Positions 54,413-63,542 of a stretch of DNA of 64,000 bases are shown piece by piece. Position 1 is the stretch's first letter. Every line of letters starts with the position of its first letter. The notes below the pieces were generated by a model. That model was not told the origin of the DNA. It was given only the letters and a program-made list of their open reading frames with translations, and did no database searches. The translations under genes and the position numbers were made by a program. This DNA is from Sulfurimonas crateris (lineage in GTDB: Bacteria; Campylobacterota; Campylobacteria; Campylobacterales; Sulfurimonadaceae). The DNA is taken from positions 37,712 to 101,711 of the forward strand of contig CAMCYC010000002.1 in the NCBI GenBank assembly GCA_945883795.1, written 5' to 3'.

Positions 54413-56335
54413 ATGAGACATGAAATATTTTATGATGTAACGCTTTTTAGTGATTTGGATATTTACCTTTTTAAAGAAGGGTCTCACTCAAAATTATATA
54501 ACCATTTAGGTTCGCACTTTTATAGAAGAGAAGGGGTTAGTGGCGTTTATTTTGCTCTTTGGGCGCCAAATGCACAAGGGGTATTTGTAAGAGGTGATTT
54601 TAATGAGTATAGTACCATTTCTCATCCACTTCAAAAACGCTTAGATGATTCTGGAATTTGGGAAGGTTTTATAGAGGGCGTAATAGAAGGCACAACCTAT
54701 AAATATCATTTAGTATCAGAACATGAAAATGCTAATCAGGACAAAATTGACCCATACGCTTTTTATGCTGAAGTTGCACCAAGTTCGGCTTCGAGAGTTT
54801 GGAGTTTAGATAATTACAAATGGGATGATGCAAGTTGGATGAAATCTCGCCATAAAAACAACTCGCATAAAGCACCGATTTCTATTTATGAAGTCCATTT
54901 AGGTTCATGGAGGAGAAAAGTTGAAGAAAATGGAAGATTTTTAACTTACTTAGAATCTGCAAATGAATTGGCAACTTATCTCAAAGAGATGAACTTTACC
55001 CATGTAGAACTGATGCCAATTACAGAATTTCCATTTGAGGGTTCATGGGGATATCAAGTCACTGGATATTTTGCACCAACTGCAAGATATGGCACACCTC
55101 AAGAGTTTATGAGTTTTATAAATACCATGCATGAAAATGGGATAGGGGTTATTTTAGATTGGGTTCCTTCACACTTTGTCACAGATGGTCATGGGCTTAT
55201 GAATTATGATGGAAGCTGTTTATACGAGCATAAAGACCCACAAAAAGGGTACCATCCTCAATGGAAAAGTGCCATTTTTAATTACGATAGAAATGAAGTG
55301 AGAGCTTTTTTAATCAGTTCTGCTTTATTTTGGCTTGAAAAATATCATCTTGATGGTATTAGAGTCGATGGCGTTGCTTCTATGCTTTATCTTAATTATG
55401 CAAGAGAAGAGGGTGAGTGGACACCAAATGAAGATGGAAGTAATGTAAATCGTGGAGCAGTAAAGTTTTTAAAACAACTCAATACCACTGCATATGAAGC
55501 TTTTAACGATATTTTGATGATAGCAGAAGAGTCCACAAATTACTCGATGGTAACAGGAACAGTGGCTGATGGTGGTTTAGGTTTTGGTTATAAATGGAAC
55601 ATGGGATGGATGCATGATATTCTCAAATACACAAAATTTGACCCATTTGTAAGACAACATCACCATTCAGATTTGACTTTTAGTTTTGTGTATATGTATC
55701 ATGAAAACTATATGCTTCCTCTAAGCCATGATGAAGTGGTACACATGAAAGGCTCTTTAATTAATAAAATGCCAGGAGATTATGAGAAAAAGTTTGCAAA
55801 TTTACGAGCTCTTTTTGCTTTGATGATAGCGCACCCTGGTAAAAAACTTCTTTTTATGGGAGGTGAATTTGGACAATTTGCAGAGTGGAATTATGAGCAA
55901 AGTCTTGATTGGCATTTATTGCAATATCCTCATCACAAAGGTATCCAAAATACAGTCAAAACACTCAATAAACTTTACCAAGATGAACCTGCACTTCATA
56001 GAAATGATGTGGAAAAAGAGGGGTTTGAATGGATAGATGAAAATGATGCCAGTGCAAATGTAATCTCATTTATACGCAAGGGTGCAAAAAATCAAAAATC
56101 TATCATTGTCGTATGCAATTTTTCAGATAAGGAGCATGTCGGCTATCCTATTGGAGTACCAAGCAAAGCGGTATATGAGGAGATTTTTAATTCAAATGAT
56201 GAAATATTTGGAGGTTCTTGTACAAAAAGTACTGAGCCAATACAATCGGTAGTTTCAATGCAACATGGACGAAAAAATATGTTAGAGATAACTTTATCCC
56301 CTTTAAGCGTAGTATACTTGAAAAAAATTAGATAG
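54413..56335 (+). CDS. glgB: 1,4-alpha-glucan branching enzyme
   Basis: GlgB forms alpha-1,6 branches in glycogen. The 640-residue protein has an N-terminal CBM48 domain (YFALWAPNAQGVFVRGDFNE) and a GH13 barrel with LMPITEFPFEGSWGYQVTG, the nucleophile block DGIRVDGVASMLYLNY, the acid/base MIAEESTN and the third Asp in PLSHDEVVHMKGSL. A C-terminal beta domain follows. The second of two adjacent ATGs (54413) is chosen because AAGGA is six bases away from it. It ends the polyglucose operon. A different promoter is likely downstream. Confidence 0.96.
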   Translation: MRHEIFYDVTLFSDLDIYLFKEGSHSKLYNHLGSHFYRREGVSGVYFALWAPNAQGVFVRGDFNEYSTISHPLQKRLDDSGIWEGFIEGVIEGTTYKYHLVSEHENANQDKIDPYAFYAEVAPSSASRVWSLDNYKWDDASWMKSRHKNNSHKAPISIYEVHLGSWRRKVEENGRFLTYLESANELATYLKEMNFTHVELMPITEFPFEGSWGYQVTGYFAPTARYGTPQEFMSFINTMHENGIGVILDWVPSHFVTDGHGLMNYDGSCLYEHKDPQKGYHPQWKSAIFNYDRNEVRAFLISSALFWLEKYHLDGIRVDGVASMLYLNYAREEGEWTPNEDGSNVNRGAVKFLKQLNTTAYEAFNDILMIAEESTNYSMVTGTVADGGLGFGYKWNMGWMHDILKYTKFDPFVRQHHHSDLTFSFVYMYHENYMLPLSHDEVVHMKGSLINKMPGDYEKKFANLRALFALMIAHPGKKLLFMGGEFGQFAEWNYEQSLDWHLLQYPHHKGIQNTVKTLNKLYQDEPALHRNDVEKEGFEWIDENDASANVISFIRKGAKNQKSIIVVCNFSDKEHVGYPIGVPSKAVYEEIFNSNDEIFGGSCTKSTEPIQSVVSMQHGRKNMLEITLSPLSVVYLKKIR

Positions 56336-56363
56336 ATACTCTAAATATTCTTTATCTTTGTGT

Positions 56364-56369
56364 TACAAT
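56364..56369 (+). promoter_or_regulatory. Candidate extended -10 promoter for the antiporter gene
   Basis: TGTTACAAT gives an extended -10 (TG, one base, TACAAT) 30 bases before the antiporter ATG at 56399. It stands in the 63-base gap after glgB and marks a likely separate transcript. Confidence 0.4.
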
Positions 56370-56398
56370 GATTGAAAGTTATAAAGATAGGAGTGCGT

Positions 56399-57997
56399 AT
56401 GCTAGGAGTTATTGTTACAGCACTTTTTATCTCACTTGCTACAAATATTCTCCTAAAAAAGTTTGGTTTACCAACGCTTATAGGGTATATTTTTACGGGA
56501 ACAACTATCTCTTATTTATTTGGATTACATTCAGCTGTCAATAATTCGCAACTTAAAGATGTTGGAGAGTTTGGTATAGTTTTTTTAATGTTTACGATTG
56601 GACTTGAGTTTTCTATCAAACACTTAAAAGAGATGAAATACGAGGTATTTATTATCGGTTCGTTACAAATACTTATCACAATATTTTTTGTATTTATTCT
56701 TGCTTTTTATCTTTTTAATTTGGATAGATACAGTTCTGTCATTATAGCCATGGCAGTTGCCATGTCTTCTACTGCGATAATTCTCAAGACTTTTAATGAA
56801 ACAGGTGAAATAAATAAGCAATACGGCAAAAATGCTTTAGGTATTTTAATCATGCAGGATATTGCAGTAATTCCTATTTTAATTATTATTGGAGTTATGA
56901 GTTCTCCTGAAACAAATTTTGAGAGCGTTGTCGGGGAAATTATTTTTGGTATCTCTATTTTACTTATTTCCCTTTTGATTATAGGAAAATATCTTCTTGA
57001 ACCATTTTTTATGCAGATTGTAAAAACACACTCAGATGAGTTATTTATAGGTTCAATTTTATTTTTGGCAATTGGTGCGTCTTATGGTGCGCATATGCTT
57101 GGTTTTTCTTACTCTTTGGGAGCTTTTATTGCAGGTATGCTTATAGCAGAGACAAATTATAAGCATCAAGCCGAAGCAGATTTAATCCCTTTTAGAGATT
57201 TACTTCTTGGTGTATTTTTTATTACTGTTGGTATGCAAATCAAATTTAAGATGATGTTTGAATATGCACATATTATTATTTTTTTATTTGCTTTGGTTGT
57301 GATTATAAAGTTTAGTATCATATTTTTTCTGACAAAAATTAATAAAGAAAACAATCGAAGAACAACGCTTAAAACTGCTTTTTCTTTAATTCAAATAGGA
57401 GAATTTGCATTAGTAATTTTGGAACTCGCTCGTGCTAATTCGCTGATACAATCGTCTTATGGGCAAGTGATGATTATCACGATTATTTTTTCAATGATTT
57501 TAACCCCTTTTATTTTGAAAAACTTAAGTCTTATAACCGATTTTTTTATTCATGATGAAAGTCCAGAGCTTGAAGCTAAACCTTATAATTCATTGATTAA
57601 AGAGCATGTAGTTATTTTGGGTTATGGTGAGTTTGGGCAAAGTGTAGCAAGAAAATTAAAAAATGATGGCGAATTTTATATTATTATCGAAAATAATATT
57701 GATAGGTATGAACTGGCTATGTTTAATTATGAACCCGTTATTTATGGAAATGCAGCAAACAGAGAGATACTCAAAAAAGCATCTATAGAAAAAGCCAAAA
57801 AAATAATTGTTGCAATTGATAATACAAAAAAATTACATCTTGTGTGTCAAAGACTTCAACAAGTGGCGCATTATGATAAAGTAGTTGTAAAAGTACATTC
57901 TATTAAAGAAAAAAATGTATTAGTTGAAATGGGAATTAAATATATTATTGTCGAAAATGAAGAAACAACTAAAGCTGTTGTGCAATTTATAGAATGA
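56399..57997 (+). CDS. Monovalent cation:proton antiporter (CPA2/KefB type)
   Basis: A 532-residue CPA2 antiporter with about twelve membrane segments (e.g. LIGYIFTGTTISYLFGL, FGIVFLMFTIGLEFSI, MAVAMSSTAIILKTF, LGFSYSLGAFIAGMLIAET) and a C-terminal TrkA-N/RCK domain from about residue 400 (HVVILGYGEFGQSVARKL). It likely exchanges K+ or Na+ for H+ at the inner membrane, gated by a nucleotide or redox ligand. The ATG at 56399 with GATAGGAG five bases before it is chosen over the TTG at 56372. The stop overlaps the next gene by four bases. Confidence 0.88.
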   Translation: MLGVIVTALFISLATNILLKKFGLPTLIGYIFTGTTISYLFGLHSAVNNSQLKDVGEFGIVFLMFTIGLEFSIKHLKEMKYEVFIIGSLQILITIFFVFILAFYLFNLDRYSSVIIAMAVAMSSTAIILKTFNETGEINKQYGKNALGILIMQDIAVIPILIIIGVMSSPETNFESVVGEIIFGISILLISLLIIGKYLLEPFFMQIVKTHSDELFIGSILFLAIGASYGAHMLGFSYSLGAFIAGMLIAETNYKHQAEADLIPFRDLLLGVFFITVGMQIKFKMMFEYAHIIIFLFALVVIIKFSIIFFLTKINKENNRRTTLKTAFSLIQIGEFALVILELARANSLIQSSYGQVMIITIIFSMILTPFILKNLSLITDFFIHDESPELEAKPYNSLIKEHVVILGYGEFGQSVARKLKNDGEFYIIIENNIDRYELAMFNYEPVIYGNAANREILKKASIEKAKKIIVAIDNTKKLHLVCQRLQQVAHYDKVVVKVHSIKEKNVLVEMGIKYIIVENEETTKAVVQFIE

Positions 57998-58518
57998 ATA
58001 ACGATACTATTGCTCCTGATAATATGGTCTTATTAAAGTCACGCAGAATTTTTTTAAAAAATAGTTTTTTGACTACTGCGATTATTGTTATTTCTGGAAC
58101 TGCCTTTTTTGGTGGTGCTTCTGCTTTGGAAACTTTTAAAGTGGTGCAAGAAGATTTATTTCCACATGCTACAAAACTAGAAATTCATAGTTTTAGCTAT
58201 TTAATGCTTATTTTAAATCACTCTCGCATAAGAGATGATGAAAAATCTTTTTTACGCAATGGTGTTCAGTGGCTTCATGAAGAAGCTGTTTTGCAGTATA
58301 AACAAACTTATACGAAACTCTCTTCAAATCAAAGACAAATCATACTTCAAACAGTTGCAAAAAAACAGTGGGGTAAAAAATGGATAGCTAAAATGCTTAC
58401 TTATATCATGGAAGCAACTTTAGGTGACCCTATTTATGGAGCAAATACAAATGGTTTAGGATGGAATTGGTTAGAACATACAAGCGGATTACCAAGACCA
58501 AAGAAAGGGTATTTATGA
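57994..58518 (+). CDS. Gluconate 2-dehydrogenase subunit 3-like protein with Tat signal
   Basis: A 174-residue protein whose N-terminus holds a twin-arginine signal, KSRRIFLKNSFLTTAII, followed by a hydrophobic h-region and cleavage near GASALE. The remainder is helical, like the small subunit of membrane gluconate/sugar dehydrogenases (SFSYLMLILNHSRIRDDEK, TLGDPIYGANTNGLGWNWL). In those enzymes the small subunit carries the Tat signal and takes the flavoprotein across with it. The next gene is exactly such a flavoprotein and overlaps by four bases. Confidence 0.78.
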   Translation: MNNDTIAPDNMVLLKSRRIFLKNSFLTTAIIVISGTAFFGGASALETFKVVQEDLFPHATKLEIHSFSYLMLILNHSRIRDDEKSFLRNGVQWLHEEAVLQYKQTYTKLSSNQRQIILQTVAKKQWGKKWIAKMLTYIMEATLGDPIYGANTNGLGWNWLEHTSGLPRPKKGYL

Positions 58519-60170
58519 TGTACGATATTTGTATTATTGGAAGCGGAGCTGGTGGTGCACCGATTGCGTATGAACTCTCAAATGCAGGATTTAGTGTAGT
58601 AGTTTTGGAAAAAGGGAAAGAGTACAAAGAGGAAGATTTTAGCAAAGATGAAATAGGCGTTTGTAGAAGAGATATGTTTACACCTCCACTTGATGAAGAA
58701 TTTCATGTAATAAACCAAAGAGAAGATGATGGTACTATCACTCGATATGAGGGAAATAAATATAATTGGAGTTTTTGGAATGGTTCTATGGTTGGTGGTT
58801 CATCCAACCTGATGAGTGGCTATTTTCATAGAATGAAGCCAAATGATTTTAAACTTAAATCTATGTATGGGGAGATTGCTGGGTCAAATATTGTTGATTG
58901 GCCTATAAGTTATGAAGATTTAGAACCTTATTATACAAAGGTGGAAAAAGTAGTTGGAATTTCAGGCGAGATAATCCAACATAAATTTTTAGAACCTCGC
59001 TCTTGTGACACTTTCCCTTTTCCTCCACTTGAAGTAAATGGTGTTACCAAATGGTTTGACATGGCATGCAAAAAATTAGGCTATCAAAGCATCCCAACTC
59101 CAAGAGCAATTTTACCACATGAGGCACTCGGTAGACTTGGTTGTTCATACTCAAATTTTTGTGGAAGTTACGGCTGTGCAACGGGTGCAAAAGGGAGTGC
59201 AAGAGCTGCACTTTTACAAAAAAGTGATGCTAAGGTAATTACAGAAGCATTTGTGTATAAGCTTGAGAGTGACGCTACAAATGTTACCCATGCTTATTAT
59301 TACGATAAAGAGAAAAATTCTCATGAAATAAAAGCTAGAATTTTTGTCTTAGCTGCTCAAGCGATTGAGAGTTCAAGGTTGCTTTTAAACTCCAAAAATA
59401 AATATTTCCCAAATGGTTTGGCAAATAATAATGGAGAAGTTGGAAAAAATCTTATATTCTCTGCAGGTGGCGTTGGTCGTGGTCGTTTTAGTTTTGAGAA
59501 TTTAACACCTTTGCAACAAACAGAGCTTATGCAAACAGGATTGTTTTTTAACCGCTCTTTGCAAGATTGGTATGATTATGAGGATGAGGGTAGAAGGTAT
59601 AAAGGTGGCACAATTGATTTTTTATTTGAACATTCAAATATTATATCTCGTGCTAGAAAAGAGATTTTTGATGATGATGGAAATCTCATTTGGGGAGAGG
59701 CACTTCAAAATAAAATTCATAAAACTCTAACAACTTCACGAGTTCTGACATTTGAAGTTTTTAATGATTGGCTTGCAACTGATGCATGTTTTGTAAGCGT
59801 GGATGATGAGGTGAAAGATAAATTTAATATACCAGTAGGTGTGATAAATCTTTATGGACATCCTCATGATATAAAAGTGGGAACATATTTGGCAAATAAA
59901 GCTATAAAAGTTTTAGAAGAGATGGGAGCAACTGATGTTTTTATGAATATCTCCTCATCTGCACCACCAAATTTGGTGGCAGGTGGATGCCGTTTTGGAG
60001 AGAATCCTAAAACGGCGGTTTTGGATAGTAACTGTAAAGCGTATGAACTAGAAAATCTTTATGTCACAGATGCAAGTTTTATGCCAACAGGTGGCAGTGT
60101 TCCTTATACTTGGACTATTTATGCAAATTCATTTAGAGTAGCTCAACATCTACTCAAAAAACTTTCTTAA
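58515..60170 (+). CDS. GMC-family FAD-dependent oxidoreductase
   Basis: A 551-residue glucose-methanol-choline family flavoprotein. FAD is bound at ICIIGSGAGGAPIAYELSN; SMVGGSSNLMSGYFHRM is the second GMC signature region; the C-terminal VTDASFMPTGGSVPYTWTIY carries the position of the catalytic His/Asn pair. The protein has no signal peptide of its own, consistent with transport by the Tat-bearing partner upstream. Several Cys cluster at RLGCSYSNFCGSYGCATGA. The substrate is not shown; gluconate or another sugar acid/polyol is a guess. A cytochrome c subunit is absent from the window. The start at 58515 overlaps the upstream gene; 58518 is possible. Confidence 0.85.
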   Translation: MMYDICIIGSGAGGAPIAYELSNAGFSVVVLEKGKEYKEEDFSKDEIGVCRRDMFTPPLDEEFHVINQREDDGTITRYEGNKYNWSFWNGSMVGGSSNLMSGYFHRMKPNDFKLKSMYGEIAGSNIVDWPISYEDLEPYYTKVEKVVGISGEIIQHKFLEPRSCDTFPFPPLEVNGVTKWFDMACKKLGYQSIPTPRAILPHEALGRLGCSYSNFCGSYGCATGAKGSARAALLQKSDAKVITEAFVYKLESDATNVTHAYYYDKEKNSHEIKARIFVLAAQAIESSRLLLNSKNKYFPNGLANNNGEVGKNLIFSAGGVGRGRFSFENLTPLQQTELMQTGLFFNRSLQDWYDYEDEGRRYKGGTIDFLFEHSNIISRARKEIFDDDGNLIWGEALQNKIHKTLTTSRVLTFEVFNDWLATDACFVSVDDEVKDKFNIPVGVINLYGHPHDIKVGTYLANKAIKVLEEMGATDVFMNISSSAPPNLVAGGCRFGENPKTAVLDSNCKAYELENLYVTDASFMPTGGSVPYTWTIYANSFRVAQHLLKKLS

Positions 60171-60898
60171 AAATCATCATCATTATCAAAAGCTTCCGCT
60201 TCTTTTTTATACTCTTCATCTTCGATTGCTTGTAACTGCGCCTCTGTCATAAACATTTGAGATACTTTTTTTGCAAAAAATGTTTTACTTTCAACTTTTG
60301 TGAGATAAGCATAAACTCCATAACTAATTAAAACAAAAGAAGTGATTGCAATAATTTTTTGAGCTATATTAAATGTTTGAATTTTTTCTTTTCTTTTTAT
60401 TTCACAAACATCACCAGGGCAATGAGTCGCTTTTTCTTTATAAAAAAGATTGTATATCTTACACCCAACACAGATTGAAAAAGCAGATTCACTGATGAGT
60501 AAAACTAAACACAACATACATAAAAGAACTTTTAAAGGGTTTGGTGTAAAGTCGACAACCACTGTGTAGAACATAGGAAATGCTAATAAAAAGCCAATTC
60601 CCCATGCAAACCTTTTTTGGATTGCTCCTACATATTCAGGTGTTTGATTTTGTACAAAAAATCTTCCCATTAATAAACTAGGAGAGTAGTTTGGATTAAT
60701 AATTCTAATGAAAAAATCAACTGTAAAAAAAGTTAAAAAATATTTTGTAAACATGAGATGTCCTAGCGCTATACTATTAAACAATGCCATGATTCCAAAT
60801 GCAAACAGTATTCCAGCGGCAGCTCTGGCTTCTCTTTCATTGACAACTCGGACATTATATCCATCTACTTTTTCCCCATATTCAAACAAAAATTTCAT
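60167..60898 (-). CDS. DUF4395-type membrane protein
   Basis: A 243-residue membrane protein resembling DUF4395 proteins. Five to six hydrophobic segments are seen (e.g. AAGILFAFGIMALFNSIAL, FAWGIGFLLAFPMFYTVVV, VLLCMLCLVLLISESAFSI). Conserved-looking cysteines are in SICVGCKIYNLF and HCPGDVCEI. The N-terminal VNEREARAAAGI and NPNYSPSLLMGR are typical. Function unknown; cysteine placement suggests possible redox or sulfur chemistry. It converges on the GMC gene with a four-base overlap of the ends and lies downstream of pgm on the same strand. Confidence 0.75.
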   Translation of the reverse strand: MKFLFEYGEKVDGYNVRVVNEREARAAAGILFAFGIMALFNSIALGHLMFTKYFLTFFTVDFFIRIINPNYSPSLLMGRFFVQNQTPEYVGAIQKRFAWGIGFLLAFPMFYTVVVDFTPNPLKVLLCMLCLVLLISESAFSICVGCKIYNLFYKEKATHCPGDVCEIKRKEKIQTFNIAQKIIAITSFVLISYGVYAYLTKVESKTFFAKKVSQMFMTEAQLQAIEDEEYKKEAEAFDNDDDF

Positions 60899-60939
60899 TT
60901 TGTTAACACCTTTATTTTTAATTTCTATAAGTCAAACTT

Positions 60940-62574
60940 TTAAAAAAGTTTACCTACCATCTCTTGAGCTTCTGTTTGAATTTGTTTAAGATGTGCTTCA
61001 TCTATAAAACTTTCTGCATAAATTTTATAAATTGCTTCAGTTCCTGATGGGCGAAGTGCAAACCATCCATTTTGTGCTACAACTTTAAGTCCGCCAATAG
61101 GTGCGTTATTTCCAGAGGCATTTGTTAAAATTGCTTCAATTGGTTCACCTGCTAGCATAGTTTCTTTGACATCTTTTGGGGAGAGCTTTTTAAGGATTGT
61201 TCTTTGTTCTGCATTTGCAGGTGCGTCAATTCTAGCATAGATAGGTGCACCAAATTTTTGTGTGAGTTCTTTGTAATGTTCACCCGCATCTTTACCTGTT
61301 GTTGCAAGTATTTCGGCAGAGAGGAGTGTCATAATAATTCCATCTTTATCGGTACTCCAAACAGTTCCATCTTTGCGTAAAAAACTAGCCCCCGCACTCT
61401 CTTCGCCACCAAAGAAAATATCCCCTTTGATAAGCCCATCAACAAACCATTTAAACCCAACTGGTACTTCTATAACTTTTTTATTGAGTGAATTTGCTAC
61501 TCTGTCTATCATGGAGCTACTTACCAAAGTTTTACCAATCCCAAGGTCAGCTCTCCATAAAGGGCGGTTTTGTGCGAGGTAATTTATAGCAACACTTAAA
61601 TAATGATTTGGGTCCATCAATCCAACACTTTTTGTCACAATCCCATGGCGGTCAAAGTCGGTATCATTTCCAAAAGCGATATCGTATTTGTCTTTCATGG
61701 TGATAAGTCCCGCCATAGCATAAGCAGATGAGCAGTCCATACGAATTTTACCATCTTTGTCACAGTGCATAAATGAAAAAGTGGAATCAAGTGTATTGTT
61801 AAAGACTTCCATGTTGAGATTGTATCGCTCTTTGATGGCTGAGTAATATTCCATTCCAGCACCACCCATAGCATCAGCTCCTATGAAAATACCAGATTTT
61901 GCAATCGCTTCCATGTCAAGTACATTTTGTAAATCTTCCACATACGGAGTAATGTAGTCATATTGTTGAATGTTTTCAGATTTTAGAGCTTCTTCAAGTG
62001 TGAATTTTTGTACATCTAAAAGATTATTTTTCATAATTTCATTGGCTCTGTTTTGAATCCAATCTGTGATATCAGTATCAGCGGGTCCACCATGTGGAGG
62101 ATTATATTTAAAACCTCCATCGCTTGGTGGATTGTGTGATGGCGTGATGATGATTCCATCACATTGTGAAGTGCTATTTTTATTGTGCGTCAAAATAGCA
62201 TGAGAGATAACTGGAGTGGGAGTGTAGCCAAAATTTTTGGCAATATAGACTTTGACACCATTTGCACTTAAAACTTGCAATGCTGTAAGTTGTGCTGGAT
62301 AGGAAAGGGCATGTGTGTCCATTCCCATAAAAAGATAACCATCAAGATTGGCTTTTTTGCGGTAATCACAAACCGCCTGAGTAACTGCAAAAATATGAGT
62401 TTCATTGAAACTTGTAAGAAGTGCAGAACCTCGATGACCAGAAGTTCCAAAACTCACCTTTTCGTTTTCAAGACTTATATCAGGAAATCTTGTGTAATAC
62501 GCACTGATTAATTCAGGGACATTTATAAGAGTAGATTTAGGTGCTAGTTTTCCAGCATTTTTGTGTATATTCAT
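60940..62574 (-). CDS. pgm: Phosphoglucomutase (alpha-D-glucose specific)
   Basis: A 544-residue phosphoglucomutase converting glucose-1-phosphate and glucose-6-phosphate, the bridge between glycogen and glycolysis. The phosphoserine loop TPSHNPPSDGGFKYN, the metal loop NDTDFDRHG, the sugar loop GGEESAG and the phosphate site RPSGTEAIYK are all intact, unlike in the fusion protein at 43123. The N-terminus FGTSGHRGSAL is standard. The second ATG (62574) is used because AAAAGG is seven bases from it and only one from the first (62580). Confidence 0.95.
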   Translation of the reverse strand: MNIHKNAGKLAPKSTLINVPELISAYYTRFPDISLENEKVSFGTSGHRGSALLTSFNETHIFAVTQAVCDYRKKANLDGYLFMGMDTHALSYPAQLTALQVLSANGVKVYIAKNFGYTPTPVISHAILTHNKNSTSQCDGIIITPSHNPPSDGGFKYNPPHGGPADTDITDWIQNRANEIMKNNLLDVQKFTLEEALKSENIQQYDYITPYVEDLQNVLDMEAIAKSGIFIGADAMGGAGMEYYSAIKERYNLNMEVFNNTLDSTFSFMHCDKDGKIRMDCSSAYAMAGLITMKDKYDIAFGNDTDFDRHGIVTKSVGLMDPNHYLSVAINYLAQNRPLWRADLGIGKTLVSSSMIDRVANSLNKKVIEVPVGFKWFVDGLIKGDIFFGGEESAGASFLRKDGTVWSTDKDGIIMTLLSAEILATTGKDAGEHYKELTQKFGAPIYARIDAPANAEQRTILKKLSPKDVKETMLAGEPIEAILTNASGNNAPIGGLKVVAQNGWFALRPSGTEAIYKIYAESFIDEAHLKQIQTEAQEMVGKLF

Positions 62575-62692
62575 GAGCATACCTTTTAGAATAGAGATTG
62601 AAATATTTTATCATAATCATAATAAAAAAGTATGAAGAGAGTCTGGATATTAGAATCATACTAGGGTGTAGAAAAACCACACTTTCAGTCCT

Positions 62693-63085
62693 TTAATTTT
62701 TTACCACTTTTTGGATTACATTATCAAAAAAATCAAGTCGTTTTGTACGCATAGTATCTCCAACATTCTCTTCTTCCCAATTTTTTAACTCTTGATGATT
62801 TGTACTCTCTAATGTTTTTAAAATCTTGTGTTCATCAATATTCCCACATAATGCAGGGATTATAAGTACTGAACGGTTAACCTCAGTCTGTGGACTTCTC
62901 TTGATGATATATTTATATTTCCCAAATAGTGACTCAACAATATCAGTACTTACAAGCATAGGGTAAATGGTTAGCTCCTGCTGTATTTTGATATGTTTCT
63001 TCAACCACTTCCTTAATAGTTTAGCTGTTTTTGAATTTCGAGGAAGCGTATTTAACCCAACTTCATCATCAAAAAATAAAAACAA
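62693..63085 (-). pseudogene. Transposase fragment, C-terminal part
   Basis: About 130 residues open on the minus strand, beginning directly after an in-frame stop (TAG). The frame continues upstream past that stop (through PILRGLLFQKYLKF), so this is the decayed 3' part of a longer gene. STDIVESLFGKYKYIIKRSP looks like the C-terminal DDE-type transposase region in which a Glu follows the last catalytic segment. No ribosome site precedes it. Family not determined. It lies 119 bases downstream of the pgm start region. Confidence 0.55.
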
Positions 63086-63121
63086 CTAAAAAACCTTAAA
63101 TTTCAGATATTTTTGAAAGAG

Positions 63122-63136
63122 CAATCCCCTTAAAAT
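63122..63136. repeat. Direct repeat copy 1 (CAATCCCCTTAAAAT)
   Basis: A 15-base sequence found again in the same orientation at 63289-63303. Both lie near ends of transposase remnants, so the pair may reflect the ends of an insertion element or recombination between copies. Confidence 0.6.
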
Positions 63137-63178
63137 AGGGAGATATTCTTCAAAAACTAAAAGTGTAGTGACCGAATT

Positions 63179-63197
63179 TATTTTACTTAGTAAAATA
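63179..63197. repeat. Short perfect palindrome beside a promoter
   Basis: TATTTTACT, one T, AGTAAAATA: 9-bp arms. It lies 17 bases upstream of an extended -10 at 63211-63219, so it may be an operator or a remnant of an insertion-element end. Confidence 0.5.
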
Positions 63198-63210
63198 TTT
63201 ACCTATTTTA

Positions 63211-63219
63211 TGATATAAT
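63211..63219 (+). promoter_or_regulatory. Extended -10 promoter without an intact gene
   Basis: TGATATAAT is a perfect extended -10. Downstream there is GGTG and an ATG at 63250, but the frame (FINLSSTPSKTVQSP) stops after 16 more codons. The promoter now seems orphaned, probably left from a lost gene of a mobile element. Confidence 0.4.
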
Positions 63220-63277
63220 CGTGCAAATTTTCAATAATAGGTGATAAAGATGTTTATTAACCTGAGTTCGACACCAT

Positions 63278-63448
63278 CTAAAACAGTACAATCCCCTTAA
63301 AATCGGTATTTTGAGCATTGTCATCCATTGATGATAAGAGCAGATTTCGTTCATCTTGAGTAAAATTAATAGAAGGTTTCTTTTCAAAGTAGGTATAGCG
63401 AATTAAACCAGCAACCATATTGACCAAAAAGTTGAGAGGATTTGGCAT
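63278..63448 (-). pseudogene. Transposase C-terminal remnant (about 56 residues)
   Basis: A 56-residue frame on the minus strand, too short for normal gene finding. It reads NFLVNMVAGLIRYTYFEKKP near its beginning, which resembles the hydrophobic C-terminal segment of DDE transposases of the IS4 type. It ends in KGIVLF followed by a stop and then a sequence like an insertion-sequence end (TGTCGAACTCAGG on the minus strand). Its ATG falls within a repeated GGATGCC unit, so the coding part upstream was cut off at the repeat boundary (63444-63459). Confidence 0.5.
63289..63303. repeat. Direct repeat copy 2 (CAATCCCCTTAAAAT)
   Basis: Second copy of the 15-base sequence at 63122-63136. It overlaps the coding end of the 56-residue transposase remnant, which implies it once belonged to that element. 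Confidence 0.6.
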
Positions 63449-63459
63449 CCTTCACAACC
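63444..63459. repeat. Partial copy of the inverted-repeat end
   Basis: GGCATCCTTCACAACC matches the arm GGCATCCTTCACCAACC at 63588-63604 with one base missing. The inverse sequence ends at 63581. These two bound about 138 bases, like a tiny element with inverted ends. Confidence 0.55.
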
Positions 63460-63542
63460 TATAGACAATTAAAGAAAAAAGTAGGAGAAATAATCTAAGA
63501 AAAGTAAAATAATGGGATTATTGTCTATTTTTTATTAAATTA

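Noticed and set aside
63250..63300. Short frame starting at ATG 63250 as a gene
   Set aside because: It ends after 17 codons, has no recognisable product and lies over an antisense transposase remnant.
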